Positions 25,153 to 33,533 of a DNA stretch of 64,000 nt are shown piece by piece; the first letter of the stretch is position 1; every line of letters begins with the position of its first letter. Under the pieces are notes generated by a model. The model saw nothing but the letters and a program-made list of their open reading frames with translations, was not told where the DNA came from and searched no databases. Made by a program: the position numbers and the translations under genes. The stretch comes from an uncultured Pseudomonadota bacterium (GTDB lineage: Bacteria > Pseudomonadota > Gammaproteobacteria > Steroidobacterales > Steroidobacteraceae): positions 1 through 64,000 of the forward strand of contig CAIPVV010000031.1 in NCBI GenBank assembly GCA_903868595.1, read 5' to 3'.

Positions 25153-26556
25153 TCAGCAGTAGACGGTTTGCGAAACCGTGTACTCCTTGAGGCCCTCGTC
25201 GCTGAACTCCACGCCGATGCCCGAGAGCTTGATGCCGCCGAACGGCGCGTTCGGCTGGATGCCGCCGTGCTTGTTCACCCAGGCGGTGCCGCACTCCAGG
25301 CGCTGCGCGAGTTGCTTGGCCTTCGCGGCGTCGCTGCTCCAGACCGAGCCGCCCAGTCCATGCGGATTATCGTTGGCGCGCTCGATGATCGAGTCGACGT
25401 CGGTGTAGCGGATGATCGGTAGCACCGGGCCGAACTGTTCCTCATCCACCAGGCGCACGCCCTCCTTCACGTCGGCAATGAAGGTGATCGGATAGAAATA
25501 GCCCGTCGTGCCAGTGCGCGCGCCGCCACAGAGGATGCGGCCCCCGTGCTGCTTGGCGTCTTCCACCAGTTCGCAGACGCGGTTGAACTGCATCTCGTTC
25601 TGGATCGGGCCCAGCTGCACCGTCTCGTCCATGCCATCGCCCATCGGCACGGTCTTGGCGAAGTCGACCAACGCGTTGCAGACCTGGTCGTAGAGGCTGT
25701 CGTGCACGTAGAGGCGCTTGAGCGCGGCGCAGGTCTGGCCGCCATTGATGAACGCGCCCCAGAAGAGGCCCGGCGCAATCGCCTTGGGGTCGGCGTCCGG
25801 AAGCACGATACCGGCGTCGTTGCCGCCCAGCTCCAGCGTGAGGCGCTTGAGCGTCGGCGCGGAGGACGCCATGATCTTCTTGCCGGTGCTGATGGAGCCC
25901 GTGAACACCATCTTCTGGATGCCGGGGTGCGAGGACATCGCGGCGCCGAGCGAATCACTGCCGGAGACGACGTTCACGACACCCGGCGGCAGCACCTCGT
26001 TCATCAGCTCCACCATGCGCAGGGTGGAGAGCGGCGTGTACGGGGAGGGCTTGATGACCACGGTGTTGCCCGTGCGCACGGCCGGGATGAGGTGCCAGCT
26101 GCCGATCAGCATTGGCCAGTTCCACGGCGTGATCGAGCCGATCACGCCGATGGGCTTGCGGTGCAGCTCGATGCGGCCCTGCTCGTTGTCCTGCAGGACG
26201 GCGACGGGCAGCTCCAGGTCCGCGGTCGCGTGGGTCCAGGCGACGGTGCCCCCGACCTCGAAGCGCGAGCCCAGGCCGTTGAGCTGCTTGCCCTGCTCGG
26301 CGGTGATCAGCTTGGCCAGCTCCTCGGCATGCGCCTCGATCTTGGCGGCGATCGCGTGGCAGGCGGCCTTGCGCTCGGCATCCGGCGTCACGCTCCAGGT
26401 CTTGAAGGCGGCGGCGGCTGCGGCGACCGCATCATCCAGGTCCTTCGGCGTACCCAGCGGCATCTTCCCGACAAGGGCGCCCGTGGAGGGGTTCGGGACG
26501 TCGGCATAGGCGGCGGTCGGGCGCTTGGCGCCGTTGATGATCAGCGAATAGTCCAT
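25153..26556 (-). CDS. NAD(P)-dependent aldehyde dehydrogenase
   Basis: The 467-residue enzyme begins MDYSLIING at 26556; upstream codons of the open frame are not convincing. It has the family landmarks TPWNWPMLIGSW, the nucleotide-binding FTGSISTGKKIM, catalytic Glu in LELGGNDAGIV, and catalytic Cys in GGQTCAALKRLYV. The C-terminal NKHGGIQPNAPFGGIKLSG is typical of the succinate-semialdehyde/aromatic-aldehyde subfamily. It is divergent from a ThDP-dependent enzyme gene (about 200 bp between starts), which could be its aldehyde supplier. Confidence 0.9.
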   Translation of the reverse strand: MDYSLIINGAKRPTAAYADVPNPSTGALVGKMPLGTPKDLDDAVAAAAAAFKTWSVTPDAERKAACHAIAAKIEAHAEELAKLITAEQGKQLNGLGSRFEVGGTVAWTHATADLELPVAVLQDNEQGRIELHRKPIGVIGSITPWNWPMLIGSWHLIPAVRTGNTVVIKPSPYTPLSTLRMVELMNEVLPPGVVNVVSGSDSLGAAMSSHPGIQKMVFTGSISTGKKIMASSAPTLKRLTLELGGNDAGIVLPDADPKAIAPGLFWGAFINGGQTCAALKRLYVHDSLYDQVCNALVDFAKTVPMGDGMDETVQLGPIQNEMQFNRVCELVEDAKQHGGRILCGGARTGTTGYFYPITFIADVKEGVRLVDEEQFGPVLPIIRYTDVDSIIERANDNPHGLGGSVWSSDAAKAKQLAQRLECGTAWVNKHGGIQPNAPFGGIKLSGIGVEFSDEGLKEYTVSQTVYC

Positions 26557-26758
26557 GATGACCCTCAATGCTTGTCTTTGTCGGTGCCGGGGCGGCCGTG
26601 CGGCGAGTGTACACAGGCCGTCAAACGCCCGGAAAGACGGCCGCCGGCAGTCCCTTGCGGTCCTTGGGCGCGTGCCGTGCAAGGCGCCGGGCTGCCTCGG
26701 GCCCGACAGCTGGCTACACTGCTGAGGCGTGCCGGTCTTTGTCTACACGGAGTGCCTG

Positions 26759-28408
26759 ATGTCCGATGTCCCTCACGCCGTGACCCAGACTTCCGGGCAG
26801 GCGATCGTCGATGCCCTGATCCGCAACGGCGTGGACCGCATCTTCGGCATTCCCGGCATCCATACCTACCTGCTGATGGACGCGCTGCACGAGCGGCGCG
26901 AGGAGATCCAGTTCATCGGCACGCGCCACGAGCAGGCTGCCGGATACATGGCCTACGGCTATGCCAAGGCGACGGGCCGCGTGGGCGCCTACACCTGCGT
27001 GCCCGGTCCCGGCGTACTGAACTCCGGCGCCGCGCTGTGCACGGCCTATGCGGCAAACGTCCCGGTGATTTGCGTAACCAGCGAGATCCCCTCGGCGGAG
27101 ATCGGCCGGGGCCATGGCATCCTGCACGAGCTGCCGGACCAGCTCGCGGTGCTGCGCCTGCTGACCAAATGGGCGGCACGCATCAACCATCCCTCCGAGG
27201 CCCCTGGCGTCCTCAGCGAGGCCTTCCGCCAGATGCTGGGCGGGCGCCAGGGACCGGTGGCCATCGAATGCCCCTGGGATGTCCTGGGCGTGGTGGCACC
27301 CGTGGTCGCCCTGGCGCCCGCGGTACCTGCCGAACCGCCGCGGGCATCGCCGGCGCTGCTTGAAAAAGCCGCGGCGCTCATCGCCGCCGCCGAGCGTCCC
27401 GTGATCTTCGTCGGCTCCGGTGCACTGGGGGCGCGCGAGGAGGTCCGTGCCTTATCGAAGCTGCTGCAGGCGCCGGTGATCGCGCATCGCGGTGGCCGCG
27501 GCATCGTCGGCAACGATGAGCCTGCGGGACTGGATCCCGCCGCCGGGTATGAATACTGGAAGGGCGCGGACCTGGCGATCGCGGTCGGGACCCGCATGGA
27601 GCTGCCCTACATCCGCTGGCAGCACCGGCCCGCGGGTCTGAAGACCGTGCGCATCGATATCGACCCGCGCGAGATCCCGCGCCGGCCGTGCGATGTGGGC
27701 CTGGTGGCCGATGCGGCCCAGGCGCTGGCGGCGCTGAACGCGGCGCTGGAATCGCGGACCGCCGGCCGAGCCTCGCGAGAAGCACAGTGGCGTGCGCTCG
27801 CGCAGGCGACCCGCCAGCGCTACAGCGCAGCGGTGCAACCGCAGGTTGGGTACCTGGATGCGATCCGCGCAGCACTGCCGCGCGAGGGCATCCTCGTGGA
27901 GGAGATCTGCCAGCCGGGCTTCACGGCGCGCTTTGCCTATCCGGTCTTCGAGCCGCGGACCTACGTGAGCTGCGGTTACCAGGACAACCTGGGCTTTGGC
28001 TACATGACGGCGCTGGGCGTGAAGGCGGCCAAGCCCGATACGCCGGTGGTCTCCATCAACGGGGATGGCGGCTTCCTGTTCGGCGTTCAGGAGCTGGCCA
28101 CGGCAGCCCAGCACGGTCTGGGCGTCATCGCCGTGGTGTTCAACAACCAGTGCTTCGGCAACGTGCGGCGCGACCAGAAGATGGCCTTCGGCGGACGCTA
28201 CATCGGCTCGGAACTGGTCAATCCGGACTTCAGGGCCCTGGCGCAGGCCTTCGGCATCGATGCCCACCGCGTCGAGAGCCCGGCACAGCTGGCGACGCTG
28301 CTGCCCTCGCTTGTTGCCGCCAATGCGCCAGCGCTCATCGAAGTGCAGGTAGCGCCGGATAGCGAGGCCTCGCCGTGGCCGTTCTACCACCCGTGGGCAA
28401 AGTACTAG
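26759..28408 (+). CDS. thiamine-diphosphate-dependent enzyme (acetolactate-synthase/benzoylformate-decarboxylase type)
   Basis: The 549-residue protein starts at 26759 (MSDVPHAV), preceded by ACGGAG. It has the ThDP Glu in IGTRHEQAAGYMAYGYAK, a central FAD/ADP-like domain and the metal-ThDP motif NGDGGFLFGVQEL...VFNNQ. The fold is that of acetolactate synthase large subunits and 2-oxo-acid decarboxylases. No small regulatory subunit (ilvN) lies nearby, so a decarboxylase or carboligase role is as likely as acetolactate synthesis. Divergence from an aldehyde dehydrogenase supports a decarboxylase-dehydrogenase pair (inference). Confidence 0.85.
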   Translation: MSDVPHAVTQTSGQAIVDALIRNGVDRIFGIPGIHTYLLMDALHERREEIQFIGTRHEQAAGYMAYGYAKATGRVGAYTCVPGPGVLNSGAALCTAYAANVPVICVTSEIPSAEIGRGHGILHELPDQLAVLRLLTKWAARINHPSEAPGVLSEAFRQMLGGRQGPVAIECPWDVLGVVAPVVALAPAVPAEPPRASPALLEKAAALIAAAERPVIFVGSGALGAREEVRALSKLLQAPVIAHRGGRGIVGNDEPAGLDPAAGYEYWKGADLAIAVGTRMELPYIRWQHRPAGLKTVRIDIDPREIPRRPCDVGLVADAAQALAALNAALESRTAGRASREAQWRALAQATRQRYSAAVQPQVGYLDAIRAALPREGILVEEICQPGFTARFAYPVFEPRTYVSCGYQDNLGFGYMTALGVKAAKPDTPVVSINGDGGFLFGVQELATAAQHGLGVIAVVFNNQCFGNVRRDQKMAFGGRYIGSELVNPDFRALAQAFGIDAHRVESPAQLATLLPSLVAANAPALIEVQVAPDSEASPWPFYHPWAKY

Positions 28409-28415
28409 CGACGGC

Positions 28416-28556
28416 GCTGCGCGCGATCGCGTCGGCGTTCTCCACGCCCAGGGGAGTCTCGATCTGCACCATCAGGCAGATCTGCCCGTCGGCCCCTGGC
28501 TCGGCCGAGCGGGCGCCGGTGGCCTCCGGAGCGCACTGGGGGCTGTGTATTGCCAT
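28416..28556 (-). pseudogene. HpcH/HpaI aldolase fragment
   Basis: On the minus strand a ~47-codon piece contains QICLMVQIETPLGVENADAI, which matches the metal-binding ...VQIET..gVen.daIa.. segment of HpcH/HpaI 2-oxo-acid aldolases. The rest of that family (about 250 residues) is missing on both sides. It lies between the ThDP enzyme and azlD. Confidence 0.5.
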
Positions 28557-28615
28557 CGACCAGTCCTTGGCGTCCCCGCCAGCACGGTAGCCTGCCCTGA
28601 GCGGGCGGCGCCCGG

Positions 28616-28921
28616 CTAGCTCATCAGGAGCCACGTCAGCCAGGCGGCGGCCGTGCCGGTGAAGATCGGCCAGACCAGCGAGCCGGTCAGCTTCATGGTC
28701 ACGGCCGCCACGGCCGCGCCCACCCAGGCCTTGGGCCCGCCGTTGATCACGGCAGGCGTCACGTAGCTGACGAACAGGCAGCCCGGCACGTAGGCGAGCA
28801 GCGCGCGCACCGCCGGCGAGGGGTTCACGCGGTTGAAGAGCCAGTACCCGCCGGCACGGCAGCCATACGCGCCCAGTGCCATGACCAGGATCGCCAGCAG
28901 GTTCAGCGGATCCCCGTGCAT
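28616..28921 (-). CDS. azlD: branched-chain amino acid exporter subunit AzlD
   Basis: The 101-residue membrane protein (MHGDPLNLLAILVMALG...) has three to four hydrophobic segments and the AzlD family's RALLAYVPGCLFVSYVTPAV core. AzlD is the small partner of AzlC in branched-chain amino acid export. Its ATG shares one base with the azlC stop (TGATG). The start 28921 is fixed by this overlap and by the family length. Confidence 0.9.
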   Translation of the reverse strand: MHGDPLNLLAILVMALGAYGCRAGGYWLFNRVNPSPAVRALLAYVPGCLFVSYVTPAVINGGPKAWVGAAVAAVTMKLTGSLVWPIFTGTAAAWLTWLLMS

Positions 28922-29625
28922 CAGCTGCGCCGCCAGCGATCGCGCAAGCCACCGGCCAGGCCGCCGGCCAGCGCCCCGACGACGATGTGCCAGGAACTGC
29001 CCGGCAGCAGCCGCGAGACGCTGAAGGCCACGGCCCCGGCGACCGCCCAGGGCAGCAGGTCCCCCAGGCCGCGCCACATCGGCAGGAGCAGCGCGATGAA
29101 CACGGTCAGTCCTGCGAAGTAGACCGGGTGCCCCGGCGGCGCGGCCACGACGCTGCCCAGCAGGTGTCCGGCGATGGTGCAGGCGACCCACGTGATCCAC
29201 AGCGGCGCGCCGCTACCGATCAGGTACGCGGCATCCCGCTCGCCCGCCTTGATTTCCCTCAGCGACAGGGCCCAGTTGTGGTCCACCAGCAGGAACAGGC
29301 TCAGCCCGCGCCGCCAGCCACGCAGGTGATCCAGCCACGGTGCCAGCAGCGGTCCCATCAGCAGGAAGCGCAGGTTCACGGAAAAGGAAGCCAGGCCCAC
29401 GCTCAGGACCGACACAGGGGCAGTCCAGGCGCCGATCGCCAGCAGCTGGGCGGAGCCGGCGAACACGAACATGCTCATCAGCGTGGCCTCCGCCAGCGTC
29501 AGCCCCTGCGACTGCGCGGCCAGACCGGTGACCACGCCAAACGGCAATCCCGCCACGACCAGGGCAGGACTGGCCCGCAGACCGCGCCGGATACCGGCCC
29601 AGGTGAAGCGCGTCGCGATGCTCAC
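28921..29625 (-). CDS. azlC: branched-chain amino acid exporter subunit AzlC
   Basis: The 234-residue, multi-helix protein opens with a GTG at 29625 (VSIATRFTWAGIRRGLRA), chosen because it overlaps the stop of the preceding glycosylase by four bases and matches the family N-terminus. It contains the AzlC hallmarks ASPALVVAGLPFGVVTGL and MSMFVFAGSAQLLAIG. AzlCD exports branched-chain amino acids and analogues such as azaleucine. The three genes glycosylase-azlC-azlD are translationally linked. Confidence 0.9.
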   Translation of the reverse strand: MSIATRFTWAGIRRGLRASPALVVAGLPFGVVTGLAAQSQGLTLAEATLMSMFVFAGSAQLLAIGAWTAPVSVLSVGLASFSVNLRFLLMGPLLAPWLDHLRGWRRGLSLFLLVDHNWALSLREIKAGERDAAYLIGSGAPLWITWVACTIAGHLLGSVVAAPPGHPVYFAGLTVFIALLLPMWRGLGDLLPWAVAGAVAFSVSRLLPGSSWHIVVGALAGGLAGGLRDRWRRS

Positions 29626-30347
29626 GCGGCCTGCTTTTTCTGCGAGGCCTGCGTCGGTTGCTTCGCGGGGCGCGGCGGCATCAGTTGGATGCGCGGCGCG
29701 CGCCCGGGCCGCGACGGCAGCTGCGCCTCGCGGTGCAGGTCCACCGCGCGCCACAGGTACCACGCCGCCGCCGATCGGTAGGGCCGCCAACGCTCGCCAA
29801 AGGCCAGCAGGGCCTTCGGGCGCGGCATGCCCTTGAGCCCGTAGGCCAGGCGAAAGCCATTGCAGACGCCAAAGTCAGCCACCGGCAGCACGTCGGCGCG
29901 GCCCAGGTGGAACATCAGCAGCATCTCCGCCGTCCAGCGACCGATGCCGCGCACCGCCACGCAGTGCTCGATCACCGCTTCATCGTCCAGGCGCCAGAGC
30001 GCCTCGTCCGGGGGCAGCGTGCCAGCCCGCGTCTTGGCGGCCAGGTCCTGGAGTGCGGCGATCTTGGCGTAGGAGAAGCCGACGCCGCGCAGCGCCGTGA
30101 CGTCGGCTTCCAGGATCTGCGCCGGGGTGGGGAACTGCCCGCCGAACAGCGCCTCCAGCCGCTCCAGGATGCGACGGGCCACCACGCCGGAGAGCTGCTG
30201 GCTCGCGATGGAGCGCGAGAGCGTTTCAAACACGGCGCCCTTGCGCCGCTTGCCCAGCGCGCAGCGACCCGCCAGGGCAACGATGCCAGCCAGCACCGGG
30301 TCGACGGCGGCGAAGTGTTGTTCGAGCGTGGACTGGGACGCGATCAT
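29622..30347 (-). CDS. DNA-3-methyladenine glycosylase, AlkA-type (HhH-GPD)
   Basis: This 241-residue base-excision repair enzyme has the helix-hairpin-helix GPD core: IASQQLSGVVARRILERLEALFG, LRGVGFSYAKIAALQDLA, and VRGIGRWTAEMLLMFHLGRADVLPVADFGV with the catalytic Asp near the end. It should excise alkylated purines. The start at 30347 (MIASQSTLEQHF) fits the family; the open frame extends further into mutM and is not used. A Lys/Gln/Pro tail follows the domain. It lies four bases after mutM, so two glycosylases form one unit. Confidence 0.9.
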   Translation of the reverse strand: MIASQSTLEQHFAAVDPVLAGIVALAGRCALGKRRKGAVFETLSRSIASQQLSGVVARRILERLEALFGGQFPTPAQILEADVTALRGVGFSYAKIAALQDLAAKTRAGTLPPDEALWRLDDEAVIEHCVAVRGIGRWTAEMLLMFHLGRADVLPVADFGVCNGFRLAYGLKGMPRPKALLAFGERWRPYRSAAAWYLWRAVDLHREAQLPSRPGRAPRIQLMPPRPAKQPTQASQKKQAA

Positions 30348-30351
30348 CGGG

Positions 30352-31167
30352 CTAGCGTTGGCATTGCGGGCAGAAATAGGTGGAGCGTTGCCCCTGTACC
30401 CGGTGGCGAATCGGCGTGGCGCAGCGCCGGCAGGGTTCTCCGCCGCGCTCGTAGACGTAGAGCTTGCGCCGGAAGTAGCCCGGCTTGCCATCCGCGCCCA
30501 CGTAATCGCGCAGCGTCGTGCCGCCAAAGCGGATCGCCATCGCCAGTACCGCGCGAATGGCCTTCACCAGGCGCGTGCACTCCGCGCGGGTCAGGGACTT
30601 GGCGGCGCGTCCGGGACGGATGCCCGCGCGAAACAGCGCCTCGCTCGCATAGATATTGCCCACGCCCACCACGAGGTGGCTGTTCATGATCAGCAGCTTG
30701 ATCGCGACCTGCCGCTTGCGCGTCACGCGGTAGAGGTAGTCGGCGTCGAAGGCATCCTCGAGCGGTTCCGGCGCGAGCTTGCGCAGCAGCAGGTGCTGCG
30801 CCGGATCCTCCGTGAGGTAGTGCAGGCTGCCGAAGCGGCGCGGGTCGTTGAACCGCAGGGTCTGTCCGGAATCCAGCTCCAGGTCCAGGTGATCGTGCGT
30901 CAGGCGCGGCGTGGTGGCGCTCATCACGCGCAGGCTCCCCGACATGCCCAGGTGCAGCAGCAGGCTGCCGCGCTCCAGGTCGATCAGCAGGTACTTGGCG
31001 CGGCGGCGAACGGCCGTGACCTGCTGGCCAGCAACGAGGGACGGCATGTCGGCGGCCACGGGCCAGCGCAACCTCGGCTCATGCACGGCCAGCTGCACCA
31101 CGCGGCGGCCCTGTACATGCGGCTCGATGCCGCGGCGCGTGGTCTCGACTTCGGGTAGCTCTGGCAC
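30352..31167 (-). CDS. mutM: formamidopyrimidine-DNA glycosylase
   Basis: MutM removes 8-oxoguanine and ring-opened purines with beta/delta lyase activity. The 271-residue protein starts at a GTG and begins (M)PELPEVETTRRG; the N-terminal Pro2 is the Schiff-base nucleophile and Glu3 follows. The C-terminal zinc finger has paired cysteines CRRC and CPQC (last ~30 residues). It sits between the glycosylase gene and rpmG, separated from the latter by a terminator. Confidence 0.97.
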   Translation of the reverse strand: MPELPEVETTRRGIEPHVQGRRVVQLAVHEPRLRWPVAADMPSLVAGQQVTAVRRRAKYLLIDLERGSLLLHLGMSGSLRVMSATTPRLTHDHLDLELDSGQTLRFNDPRRFGSLHYLTEDPAQHLLLRKLAPEPLEDAFDADYLYRVTRKRQVAIKLLIMNSHLVVGVGNIYASEALFRAGIRPGRAAKSLTRAECTRLVKAIRAVLAMAIRFGGTTLRDYVGADGKPGYFRRKLYVYERGGEPCRRCATPIRHRVQGQRSTYFCPQCQR

Positions 31168-31205
31168 GCACGCAAGAGTGCCAGAAGGCGTGGGGGCCGG
31201 AAACG

Positions 31206-31230
31206 AAAAAGCCCGCTACAGGAGCGGGCT
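31206..31230 (-). terminator. intrinsic terminator after rpmB-rpmG
   Basis: On the minus strand an eight-pair stem AGCCCGCT / AGCGGGCT (31223-31230 with 31210-31217, loop 5) is followed by TTTTT. It ends the ribosomal-protein transcript 37 bp beyond the rpmG stop and 39 bp before mutM. Confidence 0.9.
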
Positions 31231-31266
31231 TCTCGCCGGATACCGGATCAGGTAGGCGCGGCGCGC

Positions 31267-31422
31267 TTACTTGATCTTGGTTTCCTTGTAGTTCACGTGC
31301 TTGCGGACGACCGGGTCGTACTTCTTCGTCTCCAGCTTCTCGGGATGAAGACGCTTGTTCTTCATCGCGACGTAGAAATGGCCCGTGCCCGCGGTGGACA
31401 GCAGTTTCACTTTTTCGCGCAT
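31267..31422 (-). CDS. rpmG: 50S ribosomal protein L33
   Basis: This gene of 51 residues reads [17 protein letters not shown] and ends ...[10 protein letters not shown], the non-zinc proteobacterial L33 form (no CxxC pairs). A perfect AAGGAG ribosome binding site lies 8 bases upstream of ATG 31422. It follows rpmB by 13 bp and is closed by the terminator at 31206-31230. Confidence 0.97.
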   Translation of the reverse strand: MREKVKLLSTAGTGHFYVAMKNKRLHPEKLETKKYDPVVRKHVNYKETKIK

Positions 31423-31435
31423 GACTGGAAGCTCC

Positions 31436-31672
31436 TTAGACCTGTTTGCCCTGGGCGCGCATCTTGGCGAGCACCACGTCGATGCCGTTCTTCTCGATCG
31501 TACGCAGGGCGTTCGCCGAGACGCGCAGCTTCACCCAGCGCTTCTCGTCCTCCAGCCAGAAACGCTGCACGTGCAGGTTCGGCAGGAAGCGACGACGCTT
31601 GCGGTTGTTGGCGTGCGATACGCGGTTGCCGACGGCCGGCCGCTTGCCGGTAACTTCGCAGACGCGGGACAT
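31436..31672 (-). CDS. rpmB: 50S ribosomal protein L28
   Basis: The 78-residue protein [20 protein letters not shown] is a full L28 with the basic [13 protein letters not shown] core and C-terminal [13 protein letters not shown]-like region. An AAGGA ribosome binding site lies just upstream. It is first in the rpmB-rpmG operon. A T/A-rich stretch upstream (31680-31715) is the likely promoter region. Confidence 0.97.
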   Translation of the reverse strand: MSRVCEVTGKRPAVGNRVSHANNRKRRRFLPNLHVQRFWLEDEKRWVKLRVSANALRTIEKNGIDVVLAKMRAQGKQV

Positions 31673-32166
31673 GGCATGATCCTTAAAAAACCGTTAAAAA
31701 TCAAAAACTTGCTTTTCGGTCTGCCGGCTTCCGGGCCCCGGGGGGCACGCGCTGGCCGCCAAGGGGAGCCTCGGACGACGAAAAGGGCGGGCTTTATACC
31801 AGTCCGGAGGGGGCTTGGGCAAGGCGCTTGCACATCCCCCGCAGCAGACCCTGCTCGGCGACGGACAGGCAGCGGCCGGCGCCGACCACCCGCTGCCCCG
31901 GCACCCAGCGCTTCCCCCGAGCCGGGACCTGCTGGATCGCGTCCCGGGGGGACCGCTGGCGCCATCGAGTGGGCTCCGGGCGCGCTCGCCGAGGGCGATC
32001 AGGCGACGCCGGTTGTCCCGGCGCACGCAGTACCCCGTTTTCTCGCAGGGTCCCTATTTGCCACTGGTGTGGAAGCCGCCTGGGTCCGGCATTGCCTGGC
32101 CCGGCTTGCGGCGCACTATCGGATACGCCGCCAGACAAGGCCAAGACAGGCGCAGGGCACGTGAAG
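31673..32166. other. intergenic region carrying a radC C-terminal fragment
   Basis: This ~490-bp region has the rpmB promoter (A/T-rich 31680-31715). At 31842-31913 on the minus strand is a piece translating to VVGAGRCLSVAEQGLL, matching the end of the intact radC at 32601 (VIGDGRCTSFAEQGLL). The rest of the region gives no recognisable gene. Confidence 0.55.
31842..31913 (-). pseudogene. radC 3'-end remnant
   Basis: The last ~24 codons of a RadC-like protein are visible (RVVGAGRCLSVAEQGLL), but the stop codon is lost: the frame runs on another 15 codons to 31794. DNA similarity to the 3' end of the intact radC (32601-32660) is clear over ~65 bp. No JAMM domain is present. Confidence 0.6.
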
Positions 32167-32658
32167 ATGAACGAGGCTCAGGGCTTCTTCCCAGACCGTG
32201 AGGCCCTGCGAGCCAGGCGGGTACGGGCACGCGCTAATCAGCCTGCGGACCCGTCCGACGCGCGCACCCGGCGCAAGGGAATGTCGGTGGTCTGGGTAGC
32301 GGTCTTCATACCGATGTGGCTCAACACCCTCCTGTTGGGCTGGAACGGGCACCTCACTCCCCGATCGCTGGACGTCATCCGGTACTGCCTTGGGCTTCTC
32401 CTCGCGGCCTGCGGTCTGCTGGTGGCGGTTGGCCTCTGGAAGGGCTTCAGCACCAAGACTTCGCGACACGTCCAGCCCCGCAGTCGTTGGACGATGCCTG
32501 TCGGCACGGTCCCCCGGTCACGGCGCCGCCGACCTTCAGCCTTCCAGGCCGCCTTTGCCCGGCCTGCGCACCCCGCACCCTTGGGTGCGGTTGGGGCTGT
32601 TTACAGCAGGCCCTGTTCCGCGAAGGACGTGCAGCGCCCGTCGCCGATCACCAGGTGA
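32167..32658 (+). CDS. hypothetical small membrane protein (doubtful)
   Basis: A 163-codon frame starts at ATG 32167 (GTGAAG just upstream, no good ribosome binding site). It has two convincing membrane segments, VVWVAVFIPMWLNTLLLGW (residues ~41-59) and VIRYCLGLLLAACGLLVAVG (~70-90). After residue ~100 the translation becomes Arg/Pro/Ala-rich and runs 58 bases into the 3' end of radC on the other strand. The membrane part may be real while the tail looks like non-coding sequence. No family recognised. Confidence 0.35.
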   Translation: MNEAQGFFPDREALRARRVRARANQPADPSDARTRRKGMSVVWVAVFIPMWLNTLLLGWNGHLTPRSLDVIRYCLGLLLAACGLLVAVGLWKGFSTKTSRHVQPRSRWTMPVGTVPRSRRRRPSAFQAAFARPAHPAPLGAVGAVYSRPCSAKDVQRPSPITR

Positions 32659-33275
32659 TCCAGCACCCGGATGTCCACCAGTGCCAGGGCTTCCTTCAGG
32701 CGGGCCGTGATCAGCTCATCCGCGTGGCTGGGCTCGGCGACCCCGGAGGGGTGGTTGTGGGCCAGGATCACGGCGGCGGCGTTGCGCGCCAGGGCCTGCT
32801 TGACCACTTCCCGCGGGTGCACGCTGGCGCCGTCGATCGTGCCCCGGAACAGTTCGTCGAAAGCAATCAAGCGGTGCCGGTTGTCCAGGTGCAGGCAGCA
32901 GAAGACCTCGTAGGGCCGGTCCCGCAGCTGGGCGATCAGGAAGGTGCGGGTGGCCTGCGGGGCCTCCAGCGCGGGGCCGGTCTTGAGCGCCTCGCTGTAG
33001 TGTCGGCGGGCCAGCTCCAGCGCCGCCTGCAGGATGCCGTAGCGGCGGGGACTCAGGGAGGGGCTCTGCGCCCAGTCTCCCTGGCGGACCTGCAGCAGCG
33101 CCCGCAGCGAGCGGAACTCCAGCAGCAGCGCCCGGCCCAGCTCCACGGCGTTGCGTGCCCGCGTGCCGCTGCCAAAGAGCACGGCCAGCAATTCGGCGTC
33201 GGAGAGGCTCTGCGGGCCCTGGGCCAGCAGTTTCTCCCGCGGTCGTTCCTGTTCGGGCCAGTCGCGGATGGACAT
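32601..33275 (-). CDS. radC: RadC-family JAMM domain protein
   Basis: The 224-residue protein has the UPF0758 N-terminal helix-hairpin-helix part (RPREKLLAQGPQSLSDAELLAVLFGSG) and a JAB1/MPN (JAMM) metalloprotease-like domain with ILAHNHPSGVAEPSHAD. Start 33275 (MSIRDWPEQERPREK) fits the family. The earlier DNA-repair role of RadC is disputed and its biochemical function is unknown. It is divergent from coaBC, the common gammaproteobacterial order. Confidence 0.94.
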   Translation of the reverse strand: MSIRDWPEQERPREKLLAQGPQSLSDAELLAVLFGSGTRARNAVELGRALLLEFRSLRALLQVRQGDWAQSPSLSPRRYGILQAALELARRHYSEALKTGPALEAPQATRTFLIAQLRDRPYEVFCCLHLDNRHRLIAFDELFRGTIDGASVHPREVVKQALARNAAAVILAHNHPSGVAEPSHADELITARLKEALALVDIRVLDHLVIGDGRCTSFAEQGLL

Positions 33276-33533
33276 GCGCTGTGCGGCTCCCTGGGGGCGC
33301 TGCGGGGAGGGGCAGTGTGCGGTGGCACCGGGAGGTGGTGCGAGCGCCAAAACGCCCCGGCTTGCGTGAAAAAGCCGCTGGCGCTGGCGCATGCGAGCCG
33401 GGCAGGGCCGCGCCGGCAAGGGCCTGGGGGCAGGCCCCCGGGGATATCCGTGACTGGGTTCTCATCACCCCAGCGATAAGCATATCGCCAGCGGATCATG
33501 GAAAGGGGCGACCGCGCCGACCATAATGACCGC

